Assembly: GCF_016907015.1 (NCBI RefSeq)
Contig: NZ_JAFBBE010000012.1
Coordinates: 41,416-105,415 of the forward strand
Reading direction: 5' to 3'
From: Oceanisphaera litoralis
GTDB lineage: Bacteria > Pseudomonadota > Gammaproteobacteria > Enterobacterales > Aeromonadaceae
Length of the DNA stretch: 64,000 nt
Shown here piece after piece: positions 51,755 through 60,475 of the stretch. The notes beneath the pieces are model-generated. The model searched no databases. It was given only the letters and a program-made list of their open reading frames with translations, and had not been told where the DNA came from. Position 1 is the first letter of the stretch. Each line of letters opens with the position of its first letter. The position numbers and the translations under genes are program-made.

Positions 51755-51784
51755 TTAAAAAAGCCCGGAATCCGCTTCCGGGCT
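51755..51784 (-). terminator. Strong terminator between the oxidase and propeller genes
   Basis: On the minus strand agcccggaa-gcgga-ttccgggct (51784 to 51762) is followed by ttttttaa. It starts 11 bp after the oxidase stop and ends just before the propeller ribosome site. The downstream genes therefore depend on read-through or another promoter. Confidence 0.9.
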
Positions 51785-51794
51785 ATGTTGCTTA

Positions 51795-54700
51795 CTACCT
51801 TCTGGTTTGCTCACGTCGAGGCGGTCTGCCATCATCTGCGGGCGGAGGTGTCTCGAGAGCCGCAACCCGCAAGATACCCCAGAGCCCGTTGGCATTACCG
51901 CCGCCGGTAACGTCCCGGTACAGATAGTCTCCGGGTATCGCGTTACTCCCACCAGCACTGGGGAACATCATGCTGAAATGGGTTGCCGGCAATATGCTCT
52001 CCTGAACACCGGTATACATGTCCTGTGGATTATAGCCGAAGGCCACGGAACCGACGCCCGGATGCTTGAGCGGGTAGCCATAACCGTCTTGCTTCTCCGA
52101 CACGAACGGCATACGTCCCCACACGTGGCCGGTGAGCTGGAAGCTCCCCGCACGCCCCGCACTGGCACCTTGCAGCACATGAGTGCGGAACGGCTGTCCC
52201 GGGGCTACCGTCAACACGGGTGTTTCGGGGTCACCACCGGTCAGATCGTTACTGTAGGCCATATGGGCGTTGGGAATATCTCCCCAGCCATGGCCACCGG
52301 CCCGTCCCACGGGAGCATCAGGCGCCTTTTCAAACCGATACCAAAGCGGCTCGCTCTTGTAGTTGATGGCCATGCCCGAGTTATCTTCCGGGTCTGCGGG
52401 TACCCCGAAGCCTTCCGGCATCATATTCTCCACCGGTCGACCATCGGCCCAACGCATATTCAGCCCTCGCTGCCAGCTCAGGGTGAAGTCGCGATATGCC
52501 GGCTCGCCCAGAGGTTGCACGGTTGCAGAGGCTCGCGTGTCCGCATCCTCGGTCCAGGTAGATCCCAAAGGACTGATGACCATACTCGCGGACAGACCCT
52601 TCTGCGGTTGCTTGACCCTATCGGCTTGCATCAGGTTCAAGCCACCAAACTCGATGGGAGTGGCATCGATCCGGTCGACATTACGTCCCATTTGAGAAAC
52701 CGGTCGCCCTTCTCGCTCAAAGTGTCCGGCGTAGTACTGATAGCTTCTACTCGGGTACTCGAGCGTTCCGGCCACCCGTGGCGGTACTGTCTGTACCGGG
52801 TTGATACCGACGTTAGCGCCGTCGCTCCTGGTGACATCGTAAGCCAGCAGCTGGGCATGGATCCCCACATGATTGGAGGGTCGCATCAGGTTATTGTTGA
52901 ACGTGGTGGCCCCGCGGTCGCCAAAGCGATCGCGTTTGACCGTGTCTGCCATCACCGCGAAGTTGGGCAGATCCGGCATGGCCAGCGGCAAACGGTTTTC
53001 GAGCTCCACGTTAATACAATCCCCGGCGGCGGCCCTCAGTACCAGCGGCTCGATAGGCACCCCTGCTTTCAGCTTGCCGGTCAGAGGGTCCAGATCGGAC
53101 TTGTGCACATACATGATGGCGGTGGGGTCGTGCAGCGGGCCAGACTGGCCGCCAATGAGGGTAGCTTCACCGGTTTCTTCGTCCAGCACACTCTCCTCGG
53201 GAATACTCACGGGTCGTGAGTTATAGACCAGAGTACCACCATCCGGATTGAGTGGTCCGCCCACATGCAGGCCTTCACCACTCGGATCCCCTATGGTCAG
53301 CCCCAGAGGGTTATCCAGGATGTCGTTGGCCAACACCGCCACTATCTCGTAGTTGCGCTGAGGTGTTTCTCTGGTCCCTATGCCGTTGGGGTTGGGTCCA
53401 TTGCGTGGGCAGGTACCGTCGAAGTCAACCGTATTGCGCGATGCCAGCGGCTGGGGATTGTTCGGCAAGGGGAACAAATCATTACGACTGCGCGTGTAGT
53501 TACGCATGATCCCCCACATGCCGTGCCAGTAGCCCTCCACCGAGGCACTCATGGAATACAGGTAATCGCCGGTCTCGGCATCCGAGCTCGACAGCATGGC
53601 GACCGGGGCCGCAAAACCGAATTGCTCCGACAGGCCAACCTGCTGTGAGGCCCGCCAGCCGGAGTTGGAGCTGGAGCCGACTCCGGTTCCGTTACTTAGC
53701 CACTTGATACCGTGCAGGGTCACGTTGTGTGCCTCCTCATACCCGCCGGGATGCACCCTTAACCGCACATTGTCCCCCGAGTAGGTTCGCAACATCGGAG
53801 TAAAGGGGTCACCCGGCTGATCGCCGCTGGTGTTGATATGGGGCGGGAAGGTAGTGGTGCCACCGGTCGGGCCCACGGCCGAGATAATAGCGCTGGGCGC
53901 CAGATTCAAGGCCGGTATGGCACGATCGGTACGACTTTGCAGGGCATGTGCCAGGTCACCGGCCAGTCCTTCGGCCTGCATACCCGGCTTGCCGTCCGGC
54001 GCTATCCGTTCGGGGTCATAAATGCGCAGCCCCACCGGTTCGTTACGATAGTTGACGGTGTACATTCCGGGATCCTCGACCGAAAGTGCCTGCGGGCAGG
54101 GTCGGCTCGGACAACCAGGTAATTGGCCGCCTTCCACCTCGACCACCGATTCCAGCAAGGAGCTGGCGCTCTGCCGTCCCGGCGGATTGATGGCATAGCG
54201 GAAGGTATCGGCCGTCGCCGGGTAGGCTCCGGGGTCAGGCACACCATCGGGGCCGGCACCCACATAGACACCCGCCTCGTAGGCATGCACGAAGTCACTG
54301 TACTCCAGGAAAAACTCGCGGAAGCTGTCGTTTTTGCCATCGCCATTGAGATCGCCGGTAGCAATCACCGCCTGCCAGGAGGTCGGTCCGCCATCCTGAC
54401 GTTCGGCGGTGTTGTACAGTCGTTCACCCGTTTCCGCGTGAAACCACTCAGAACCCGCCGGCTCGGTCAGTACGGTGCCATAGAGCCCCAGTTGCTGATG
54501 AGTGGAAGGTGAGAAATGGTCATGGGTAAAGATGTTGCCCAGACCACGGTCGATGTTGTGCACATTAATCACGGGATCGGCGAACCAGCGCTGCATGCCG
54601 GTTCGGGCGCCCACCCAGTCGTTGCGATTGAACTGACCAAAATAAGGGTGAACCGTGGCCTCGGGACAGGCGTCTGTTCCTTCCCGCGGGTCATTCAGCA

Positions 54701-57620
54701 CACACTGATTATACTCACGAATCGCCTGAATACGTTCTACCACCGTGGTTGGCGCCAACACACCGTCTTCATAGTTCCAGCCATTGGCCGAGCCATCGGA
54801 AGCCGTCTGATCCCATTTGGGCAGGTGAATATGCTGCCCCATGACATCGGTCGGTGTGCGTACCTGATAGTCATCCAGCTCGAAAAAGGCCGGGATCAGG
54901 TTGGTTTGCTGGTACACGGCGCAGTCGAAGGTATTCAGGCGCATCACCAGCGGCTCCGGTGCCTTCTGCTTGTTGATGGTCGGCCAGGCGTCTTCCCACA
55001 GTGCCAGCATCCGGGTTTGCGGATAGTGATACCCCACCTTGTTGAACACCGCATCAACCTGGATGTTGGCCGCCTTGTAGATACGCGGACTGTCGGCGGT
55101 AAATTGCGACGAGCCGGTAAACGACATGCCATCCAGCCGTTCGCCACTGAAGAAAGACCCCGGACCAGAGTCCTGGGTCAGGCGCATTTGCCTATCATCG
55201 ATACAGGGCTCAAAGAAAGGCGCCCCCGGCACCGGTGGTGAGCCATTGGTCAAGAAGTTCTTTGCCAGGATCTCACCATTGGGCAGCACGGTAAAACTGG
55301 CGTGTTCGGGTTGGGCATGAAATGCCATACCTGCCTGCTCTACATCCGTGCCTTCCTCGGGAAAAAACACCGGTTTGGCACGGGTGATGACCTTGGTGAA
55401 ATCCAGGGCGCTGGTGATCACTTCGGCCTCACCACCACTCGACCAGCCCTCAAGGGTGTGACGGGACAAGCCGCCATTCCAGCCACCGGACTGATCCGGA
55501 TCGAGTGACGTCCACAAGCTGTTGCCCGTGTCTTTCAGGGCCTGAGCGGTCGCCGGGTCCAGCATATCCAACGGTGGCGTCGGTGCCCGCTGGCCAACGG
55601 TATGCTCTATGCCCCCAATCCAGAAGGGGAAACCGGGGTTTTTCAAGTTGCCGTCGGCGTTACGATTGAATTCGCTACGATCAACCAAAGCAACGGAGCC
55701 GACAGGTACTGCCTCCCCATCAATTTCAGGGTCATTGCCGTACTTGGTCACTACCGTGACCTTGCCCGGCATGGGTGGCATGGCCTTGCCCGGCAGCGGC
55801 ACTATCGCCGGTATGGGTGTACCGGCGACGATTTCGCCATCCGGCAGGGCGCGAGCGCCGGAGGCAGGCAGACCGCTGCGCAACGCAAACGGCTCGGTGT
55901 GGTAACCCCCCTGACTCTCTCCAGAAACCTGCAGCCGGGTCCCTTCTTCAAAGACATCGTGCACCCGCCACATGGCCCACATACCCTGGGCAAAGTGCGG
56001 ATAAAAATGGCAGTGGTAGATGGAATCCCCCGCCGAACGGTTACGGTTGCCCGAACCGCCGTTGGTGATTTCGTAGGTATAGCCCGACCCGGGCCCCAGG
56101 CCCTGGGCATCCAGGTAATCGGAGTTGTCATCATTGGGGTTGAACAACCACTGATGGCCGTGCAAGTGAAAAACATGATTCTCGATCCCGGTATGGGTGT
56201 TGCGTATCTTGACAAAATCGCCCTGGTAACTGTGACTGACGTTGGACGGTTCGGACGGGTACAGCGCCATGCTGGCCTTGATGCCGATGTCATTCTCCGA
56301 CGGTACTTCCCCCGGGGCGATATTTTCCAGGCCGATGTTGGCCGGTACATCAACCAACATGGCGACATCACCGACGGTGTGGGCACTGAGGAAGAATTCT
56401 TCATAGGCGCATGACATGCAGTCATGCATGGGGCCGACCCCGAGTCGATTGGCCAGGATCTCGGCGCCAAGGCCGCCGGAACCATAGTTGATCATGAAGG
56501 CATCGCGCGCCGGTTCGAGCACATGGCCGAAAACCGGGTCCTCCCAATAACCGGGAAATGCCTGCGCGACCGCGACTTCATCCTGAAACGCCGCGCTAAA
56601 ATCGCGGAACGGCTCCAGCCTGTTGGGCAATGCGGGGTTACGCTTGCCGATGCTTTCCAGGGGATAAGTATCGGGTGGGAAGCTACCATCGGCATTCGGC
56701 CCCATGACGACAGTATCGGTATTACTGAAAATAATCTCGTTACCGTCCACCATGTTCAGTATAGGCAGCCCCGCCTTGCCTTCGGTCAGCCAGGGTTCTG
56801 TCATGGGATAGCGGGCTTCATAGTCAATCACCGGCTGCCCCGCGGGGGTTCTGCCGATGGTGGCCAGGCGCATCTCTTCTTCGGTCACCGTATTGCGATA
56901 GGTTTTTGCGTATTTGGGTAATACCACCACCTGGCCAAAGAGGCCGTTTGCCACATTACCACTGGTACCATCACTGCCCAGGGTGGCTCCGTAACTGGTG
57001 GCGACAAAGGCGCCCTCATGCTCGGCATAAAGGGTATAGCTGCGGCTGGCACCGGGAGCCAGCAAGGCATTGTCGTTACGACCTACATAAGTGGCGATGT
57101 CGCCGATAGAGTTCACCGCCTGCAAACCGGCGACCTCAAACCCCACATGCCGATCAGCCACCTGATCATCAATGTTCAGCGCTGCTTCGTCGGCATTATT
57201 GGGGTTGGACTGGTTGGCCAGCAGGTTTTGCAGATTAACGGTCAAACAGTCTCCGGCTGCCACCTTTAATACCAGTGGCCGAGGCCGTTTATCGGGCCGC
57301 AAGGTCACGGCACCGGGTACCGCAGCCCCGCCGATGGACAGCGGGACCCCGGCGTCGTCCACCACGTCTCTACGCAGCGCAAACATCATGCCGTTGACGT
57401 TCTGAGCCCCTAGCCGATTAAACATCAGCGGTTGATCGAGGGCGACCACGTTGGCCTCCAGATTACGGGCGCAACTGGTAGTGGCCTGCGCACTCTGCGG
57501 GAAAAAAAGCAGTGCTGCCGTCAACAATATGGGTCCGGCAATATAGGTTAATGGTTCCGATACCGATCCGCAGGGATCGGGCGTATCGGGTGCTTCCGAA
57601 TTGATATTTCGTTTCATCAT
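51795..57620 (-). CDS. mnxG: Giant multicopper oxidase, MnxG-like (putative manganese oxidase)
   Basis: A 1941-residue exported protein, the size of the Pseudomonas MnxG Mn(II) oxidase. Several cupredoxin domains are marked by copper-site motifs: FHLHGHQWLFNP (about residue 484), SIYHCHFYPHFAQGMWAMWRVHD (HCH-x3-H-x4-M blue copper signature, about 537), IFTHDHFSPSTHQQLGLYG (about 1033), NVTLHGIKWL (about 1300), YWHGMWGIMR (about 1365), SNHVGIHAQLLAYD (about 1587) and FQLTGHVWGRMPF (about 1830). A signal-like segment lies near residues 27-46 (YIAGPILLTAALLFFPQSAQA). GGAGG precedes ATG 57620. It should oxidise a metal or phenolic substrate with oxygen; Mn(II) is inferred from size and neighbours. 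Confidence 0.9.
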   Translation of the reverse strand: MMKRNINSEAPDTPDPCGSVSEPLTYIAGPILLTAALLFFPQSAQATTSCARNLEANVVALDQPLMFNRLGAQNVNGMMFALRRDVVDDAGVPLSIGGAAVPGAVTLRPDKRPRPLVLKVAAGDCLTVNLQNLLANQSNPNNADEAALNIDDQVADRHVGFEVAGLQAVNSIGDIATYVGRNDNALLAPGASRSYTLYAEHEGAFVATSYGATLGSDGTSGNVANGLFGQVVVLPKYAKTYRNTVTEEEMRLATIGRTPAGQPVIDYEARYPMTEPWLTEGKAGLPILNMVDGNEIIFSNTDTVVMGPNADGSFPPDTYPLESIGKRNPALPNRLEPFRDFSAAFQDEVAVAQAFPGYWEDPVFGHVLEPARDAFMINYGSGGLGAEILANRLGVGPMHDCMSCAYEEFFLSAHTVGDVAMLVDVPANIGLENIAPGEVPSENDIGIKASMALYPSEPSNVSHSYQGDFVKIRNTHTGIENHVFHLHGHQWLFNPNDDNSDYLDAQGLGPGSGYTYEITNGGSGNRNRSAGDSIYHCHFYPHFAQGMWAMWRVHDVFEEGTRLQVSGESQGGYHTEPFALRSGLPASGARALPDGEIVAGTPIPAIVPLPGKAMPPMPGKVTVVTKYGNDPEIDGEAVPVGSVALVDRSEFNRNADGNLKNPGFPFWIGGIEHTVGQRAPTPPLDMLDPATAQALKDTGNSLWTSLDPDQSGGWNGGLSRHTLEGWSSGGEAEVITSALDFTKVITRAKPVFFPEEGTDVEQAGMAFHAQPEHASFTVLPNGEILAKNFLTNGSPPVPGAPFFEPCIDDRQMRLTQDSGPGSFFSGERLDGMSFTGSSQFTADSPRIYKAANIQVDAVFNKVGYHYPQTRMLALWEDAWPTINKQKAPEPLVMRLNTFDCAVYQQTNLIPAFFELDDYQVRTPTDVMGQHIHLPKWDQTASDGSANGWNYEDGVLAPTTVVERIQAIREYNQCVLNDPREGTDACPEATVHPYFGQFNRNDWVGARTGMQRWFADPVINVHNIDRGLGNIFTHDHFSPSTHQQLGLYGTVLTEPAGSEWFHAETGERLYNTAERQDGGPTSWQAVIATGDLNGDGKNDSFREFFLEYSDFVHAYEAGVYVGAGPDGVPDPGAYPATADTFRYAINPPGRQSASSLLESVVEVEGGQLPGCPSRPCPQALSVEDPGMYTVNYRNEPVGLRIYDPERIAPDGKPGMQAEGLAGDLAHALQSRTDRAIPALNLAPSAIISAVGPTGGTTTFPPHINTSGDQPGDPFTPMLRTYSGDNVRLRVHPGGYEEAHNVTLHGIKWLSNGTGVGSSSNSGWRASQQVGLSEQFGFAAPVAMLSSSDAETGDYLYSMSASVEGYWHGMWGIMRNYTRSRNDLFPLPNNPQPLASRNTVDFDGTCPRNGPNPNGIGTRETPQRNYEIVAVLANDILDNPLGLTIGDPSGEGLHVGGPLNPDGGTLVYNSRPVSIPEESVLDEETGEATLIGGQSGPLHDPTAIMYVHKSDLDPLTGKLKAGVPIEPLVLRAAAGDCINVELENRLPLAMPDLPNFAVMADTVKRDRFGDRGATTFNNNLMRPSNHVGIHAQLLAYDVTRSDGANVGINPVQTVPPRVAGTLEYPSRSYQYYAGHFEREGRPVSQMGRNVDRIDATPIEFGGLNLMQADRVKQPQKGLSASMVISPLGSTWTEDADTRASATVQPLGEPAYRDFTLSWQRGLNMRWADGRPVENMMPEGFGVPADPEDNSGMAINYKSEPLWYRFEKAPDAPVGRAGGHGWGDIPNAHMAYSNDLTGGDPETPVLTVAPGQPFRTHVLQGASAGRAGSFQLTGHVWGRMPFVSEKQDGYGYPLKHPGVGSVAFGYNPQDMYTGVQESILPATHFSMMFPSAGGSNAIPGDYLYRDVTGGGNANGLWGILRVAALETPPPADDGRPPRREQTRR

Positions 57621-57684
57621 GACGAGCCTCCAATATGATGCTCAACACCGTCGTTACCAAGCATCTCTAGGTACAAAACTCAGC

Positions 57685-57701
57685 TGCAAAATTTGATCCA
57701 T
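57685..57701 (-). promoter_or_regulatory. Candidate sigma-54 promoter 3 (multicopper oxidase)
   Basis: On the minus strand, ATGGATCAAATTTTGCA has GG (57699-57698) and GC (57687-57686) with 10 bases between, and a perfect TTGCA -12 box. It lies 65 bp before ATG 57620. Confidence 0.6.
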
Positions 57702-57763
57702 AATAAAAACATATAAAAATCAACAGCTTATAAAAACCTTTCCATTATTGGGGATTATACCTA

Positions 57764-57775
57764 CCCATTACTGGG
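57764..57775. promoter_or_regulatory. CCCA-N4-TGGG palindrome, putative activator site 3
   Basis: CCCA-TTAC-TGGG centred about 150 bp before the oxidase ATG and 83 bp upstream of the -12 GC of candidate promoter 3. A related CCCA-ATA-TGGG (3-base spacing) lies at 57916-57926, between the oxidase and transglycosylase genes. Confidence 0.55.
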
Positions 57776-57831
57776 GGCCTTCGCCCAAGATGCATGCATA
57801 ACAGTGGCTCGCCGATGACCATCACCACAAC

Positions 57832-57855
57832 AATACGGTAATACGGTAATACGGT
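57832..57855. repeat. 8-bp tandem repeat, three copies
   Basis: aatacggt is repeated at 57832-57839, 57840-57847 and 57848-57855, upstream of the oxidase gene between the two palindromes. The 347-bp gap 57621-57966 otherwise holds only the regulatory sites listed. Confidence 0.8.
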
Positions 57856-57966
57856 GATGATTCAAACGGGTAAAATGATGACGATTTCAACGTCCGCCAA
57901 TACGAAGTGTATTCACCCAATATGGGCGCATAGCCCCGGTCTCGGGGAAAGTCTGGACTGAAGTAA

Positions 57967-58575
57967 TTATTGAGGCACCGCTTGCAGCCGCCGATAATGC
58001 TCGGTCACTCGGGCTACATAGCGTTGGGTTTCCAGAAAAGGAGGGATACGGTCTCCCCGGGTTCTGACGGCGCCAGGGCCTGCATTATAGGCTGCAAGCA
58101 CCAACGAAAGATCGTTGTCGAACATCTTCATCAGCTGCTTCAGATAACGCGCACCGCCACGGATATTCGATAATGGATCCCATACATCATCGACCCCAAG
58201 CTCCTGTGCCGTAGCAGGCATCAGCTGCATCAGGCCCGCAGCGCCTTTGGGGGAAAGAGCTCGTGGGTTGTAGCTGGATTCGGCGTAAATCACTCCATGC
58301 AGCAGGTTCTCCGACAGTTCTTGCTCTGCCGCCACCTTGGCAATCAGCTTTGCAAAGGGCCGCTTTTGCAGACCGGGTAACGGCGATAACTCTGGCCTAG
58401 AGCCAGGGCCAGGTCGAGTCACCGCCGGTTCACGTAGCAACAGTTTGAAACGGCTCCCTTTAGAAGGAATATTCGTCAGCGTGATACTGCCGTCCTGTGC
58501 GGTTGCCATGTACACGTCGGCCTGAGCCGAAGTCGTTAATCCCAGAATCAGCCAAAATAAGATCGACACTCTCAT
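57967..58575 (-). CDS. Exported lytic transglycosylase (SLT domain)
   Basis: A 202-residue protein with a signal peptide (MRVSILFWLILGLTTSAQA), a DUF4124-like segment (DVYMATAQDGSITLTNIPSKGSRFKLL) and a Slt70-type catalytic domain. The catalytic Glu is in GVIYAESSYNPRALSPKGAAGLMQLMPATAQELGV; NIRGGARYLKQLM and LVLAAYNAGPGAV follow. It cleaves murein, probably making room for the secretion apparatus. ATG 58575 has AAGG/GAGGG upstream; the extension to 58707 is not family-like and covers the promoter region. Confidence 0.93.
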   Translation of the reverse strand: MRVSILFWLILGLTTSAQADVYMATAQDGSITLTNIPSKGSRFKLLLREPAVTRPGPGSRPELSPLPGLQKRPFAKLIAKVAAEQELSENLLHGVIYAESSYNPRALSPKGAAGLMQLMPATAQELGVDDVWDPLSNIRGGARYLKQLMKMFDNDLSLVLAAYNAGPGAVRTRGDRIPPFLETQRYVARVTEHYRRLQAVPQ

Positions 58576-58658
58576 CCTTGATTCCCTCAGCAGTAATTGA
58601 ATATACCGGTCGATAGAGAAGAACCCTTCCTCGCCATGAGCCTTCAGGTAAACAAGCA

Positions 58659-58674
58659 AGCACATAATGTGCCC
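58659..58674 (-). promoter_or_regulatory. Candidate sigma-54 promoter for the lytic transglycosylase
   Basis: On the minus strand GGGCACATTATGTGCT contains GG (58673-58672), GGCAC matching the -24 box, and GC (58661-58660) after 10 bases. The same bases form the palindrome gcacat-a-atgtgc, so a regulator operator is an alternative reading. It lies about 85 bp before ATG 58575. Confidence 0.45.
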
Positions 58675-58700
58675 AAAATAAAAAGCCATTAAGAGAACAC

Positions 58701-58717
58701 CTTGCATGGTTATTGCA
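58701..58717 (+). promoter_or_regulatory. Possible weak sigma-54 promoter for gspG-gspF
   Basis: CTTGCATGGTTATTGCA has a perfect TTGCA -12 box and TGCAT at -24, but the first G of the essential GG is T. The spacing is right. It lies 62 bp before ATG 58779. Confidence 0.35.
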
Positions 58718-58778
58718 TTAACTCATTTATGGCTACTGCGTGAGCCGGTTTTATCACCAAGGAATGGAGGACGAAATT

Positions 58779-59213
58779 ATGGAAAGGAATTCTATGAAGG
58801 GTCCACATCAACAGCAGGGTTTTACATTGTTAGAGCTGCTGGTGGTACTGGTCGTACTCGGCCTGCTTGCCGGAATAGTGGCGCCCAAATACTTTGGTCA
58901 ACTGGGTCGCTCCGAAATCAAGGTAGCCCAGGCTCAGATTGAAGGCTTGTCCAAGGCTCTGGATCTCTATCGACTGGACGTAGGTCGTTATCCAAGTACT
59001 GAGCAAGGCCTGAACTCCCTTGTTATAGCACCGAACAATGAACCGAAATGGGGTGGCCCTTACCTGCAGAAAAGCGTGCCTCAGGATCCCTGGAGCCAGG
59101 ACTACATTTATCGCTCTCCTGGTGAATATGGCGATTACGACTTGCTGTCGCTGGGCAAGGATAGTCAACCCGGCGGTGATGGCGAGAATGCCGACATCAC
59201 CAGCTGGCAGTAG
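58779..59213 (+). CDS. gspG: Major pseudopilin GspG
   Basis: A 144-residue prepilin. Leader MERNSMKGPHQQQG is followed by FTLLELLVVLVVLGLLAGIVAPKYFGQLGRSEIKVAQAQIEGLSKALDLYRLDVGRYPSTEQGLNSLV. The C-terminal part (WGGPYLQKSVPQDPWSQDYIYRSPGEYGDYDLLSLGKDSQPGGDGENADITSW) is the canonical GspG calcium-binding domain, closer to true T2SS GspG than the three pseudopilins at 37749-39066. Starts at 58779 (GGAGG upstream) and 58794 (AAAGGA upstream) both work. It pairs with gspF in a plus-strand unit divergent from the transglycosylase. Confidence 0.95.
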   Translation: MERNSMKGPHQQQGFTLLELLVVLVVLGLLAGIVAPKYFGQLGRSEIKVAQAQIEGLSKALDLYRLDVGRYPSTEQGLNSLVIAPNNEPKWGGPYLQKSVPQDPWSQDYIYRSPGEYGDYDLLSLGKDSQPGGDGENADITSWQ

Positions 59214-59227
59214 CGAGGTAAGGCCAG

Positions 59228-60418
59228 ATGCATTTTCATATCAAAGGGGTAAATAAACAGGCATTGATTGTTTCCCTCACGCTGGAAGCTTCATCCGAAA
59301 CTGACGCCTTGCTGCTCGCCGAGCAGCAACAAGTGCGCGTGTTGGCGATACGCTCCAAGCAGACCTGGTCTCTCGGCCGCTGGCGTCCCCGCGAGGCTTT
59401 TCCACTGCTGCTGTTCAGCCAAGAACTTGCCACCTTGCTGAACGCTGGCCTGGCCTTGATTGATGCGCTCGAAAGCCTGGCCGAAAAAGAATCGACCCCC
59501 CGAGCAAGTGAAATTCTGTCGGGTCTGGTTCGTCAACTCTACGAGGGCAAATCATTTTCTTTGGCGCTAGGAAAATTTCCTGCTGACTTCCCGCCTCTCT
59601 ATATTGCCTTGATCCAGTCCAGCGAAAAAACCGGTACCGTCGGTGAGTCTCTGGAACGCTATGTCAGCTACCATCGCCGTATGGATGAAATCCGTCAAAA
59701 GATACTCAGCGCCTCACTCTACCCGATCCTGTTGTTCATTGTCGGTTGCGGGGTGCTGCTGTTTTTAATCGGCTATGTGGTACCCCGTTTTAGCCTGGTA
59801 TTCGAAGGGGTGGGGTCTGAACTCCCCTGGCTATCACAGATGCTGTTGCGAGCCGGACAGTTTCTCAACCAACATCAGGCCGGTATGTTCGGCGGCCTGA
59901 TGCTGGTTATTGTGGCTTCAACCATACTGCTCCGACAAGATAATGTACGACAGGCCATAGTGAGACTGATTAACAAAGTACCCACCATTCGTCGACGCCT
60001 GTTCGTCTATGAACTGGCGCGTTTTTACCGTTCACTGGGGATTCTGTTGCAAGGAGGGATACCCATTCTGACCGCCATGAACATGGTGCGCGGCCTACTG
60101 GGGATCATGTCGCGCCAGCAACTGGATCAGGCTATCCTGAGCATTCAAGAGGGTCATGCCTTGTCAGAGTCACTGGCGCAAAAAGGGCTGACGACCCCGG
60201 TCGCCCTGCGCATGCTGCGTGCAGGTGAACGGTCGGGTAATCTCGGGGAAATGATGGAACGTACGGCAGACTTTTATGACGAGGAAAACAATCGCTGGGT
60301 CGAATGGTTCGTACGCTTGTTCGAGCCGTTATTGATGACCTTTATCGGCCTGCTGATTGGTGTGATTGTGGTGCTGATGTATATGCCCATTTTCGATATG
60401 GCGTCAAGTATCCAGTAA
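59228..60418 (+). CDS. gspF: Type II secretion inner-membrane platform protein GspF
   Basis: A 396-residue polytopic protein with two GspF/PilC repeats (FSQELATLLNAGLALIDALESLAEKE and ELARFYRSLGILLQGGIPILTAMNMV) and three membrane segments (ILLFIVGCGVLLFLIGYVVP, MFGGLMLVIVASTILL, LMTFIGLLIGVIVVLMYMPIF). The conserved SSEKTGTVGESLERY and AGERSGNLGEMMERTA motifs are intact. It lies 14 bp after gspG. Together with GspE and the PilMNO-like set it completes an inner-membrane secretion platform. Confidence 0.95.
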   Translation: MHFHIKGVNKQALIVSLTLEASSETDALLLAEQQQVRVLAIRSKQTWSLGRWRPREAFPLLLFSQELATLLNAGLALIDALESLAEKESTPRASEILSGLVRQLYEGKSFSLALGKFPADFPPLYIALIQSSEKTGTVGESLERYVSYHRRMDEIRQKILSASLYPILLFIVGCGVLLFLIGYVVPRFSLVFEGVGSELPWLSQMLLRAGQFLNQHQAGMFGGLMLVIVASTILLRQDNVRQAIVRLINKVPTIRRRLFVYELARFYRSLGILLQGGIPILTAMNMVRGLLGIMSRQQLDQAILSIQEGHALSESLAQKGLTTPVALRMLRAGERSGNLGEMMERTADFYDEENNRWVEWFVRLFEPLLMTFIGLLIGVIVVLMYMPIFDMASSIQ

Positions 60419-60475
60419 CATCATAAGCAGCATGAGCAGACAAGCTCAATGCCACTCATGAACTCTCTCCGGTCA

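Noticed and set aside
58659..58674. CRP-like operator reading of gcacataatgtgc
   Set aside because: The palindrome lacks the TGTGA-N6-TCACA spacing; a sigma-54 -24/-12 reading fits better, but I keep confidence low.
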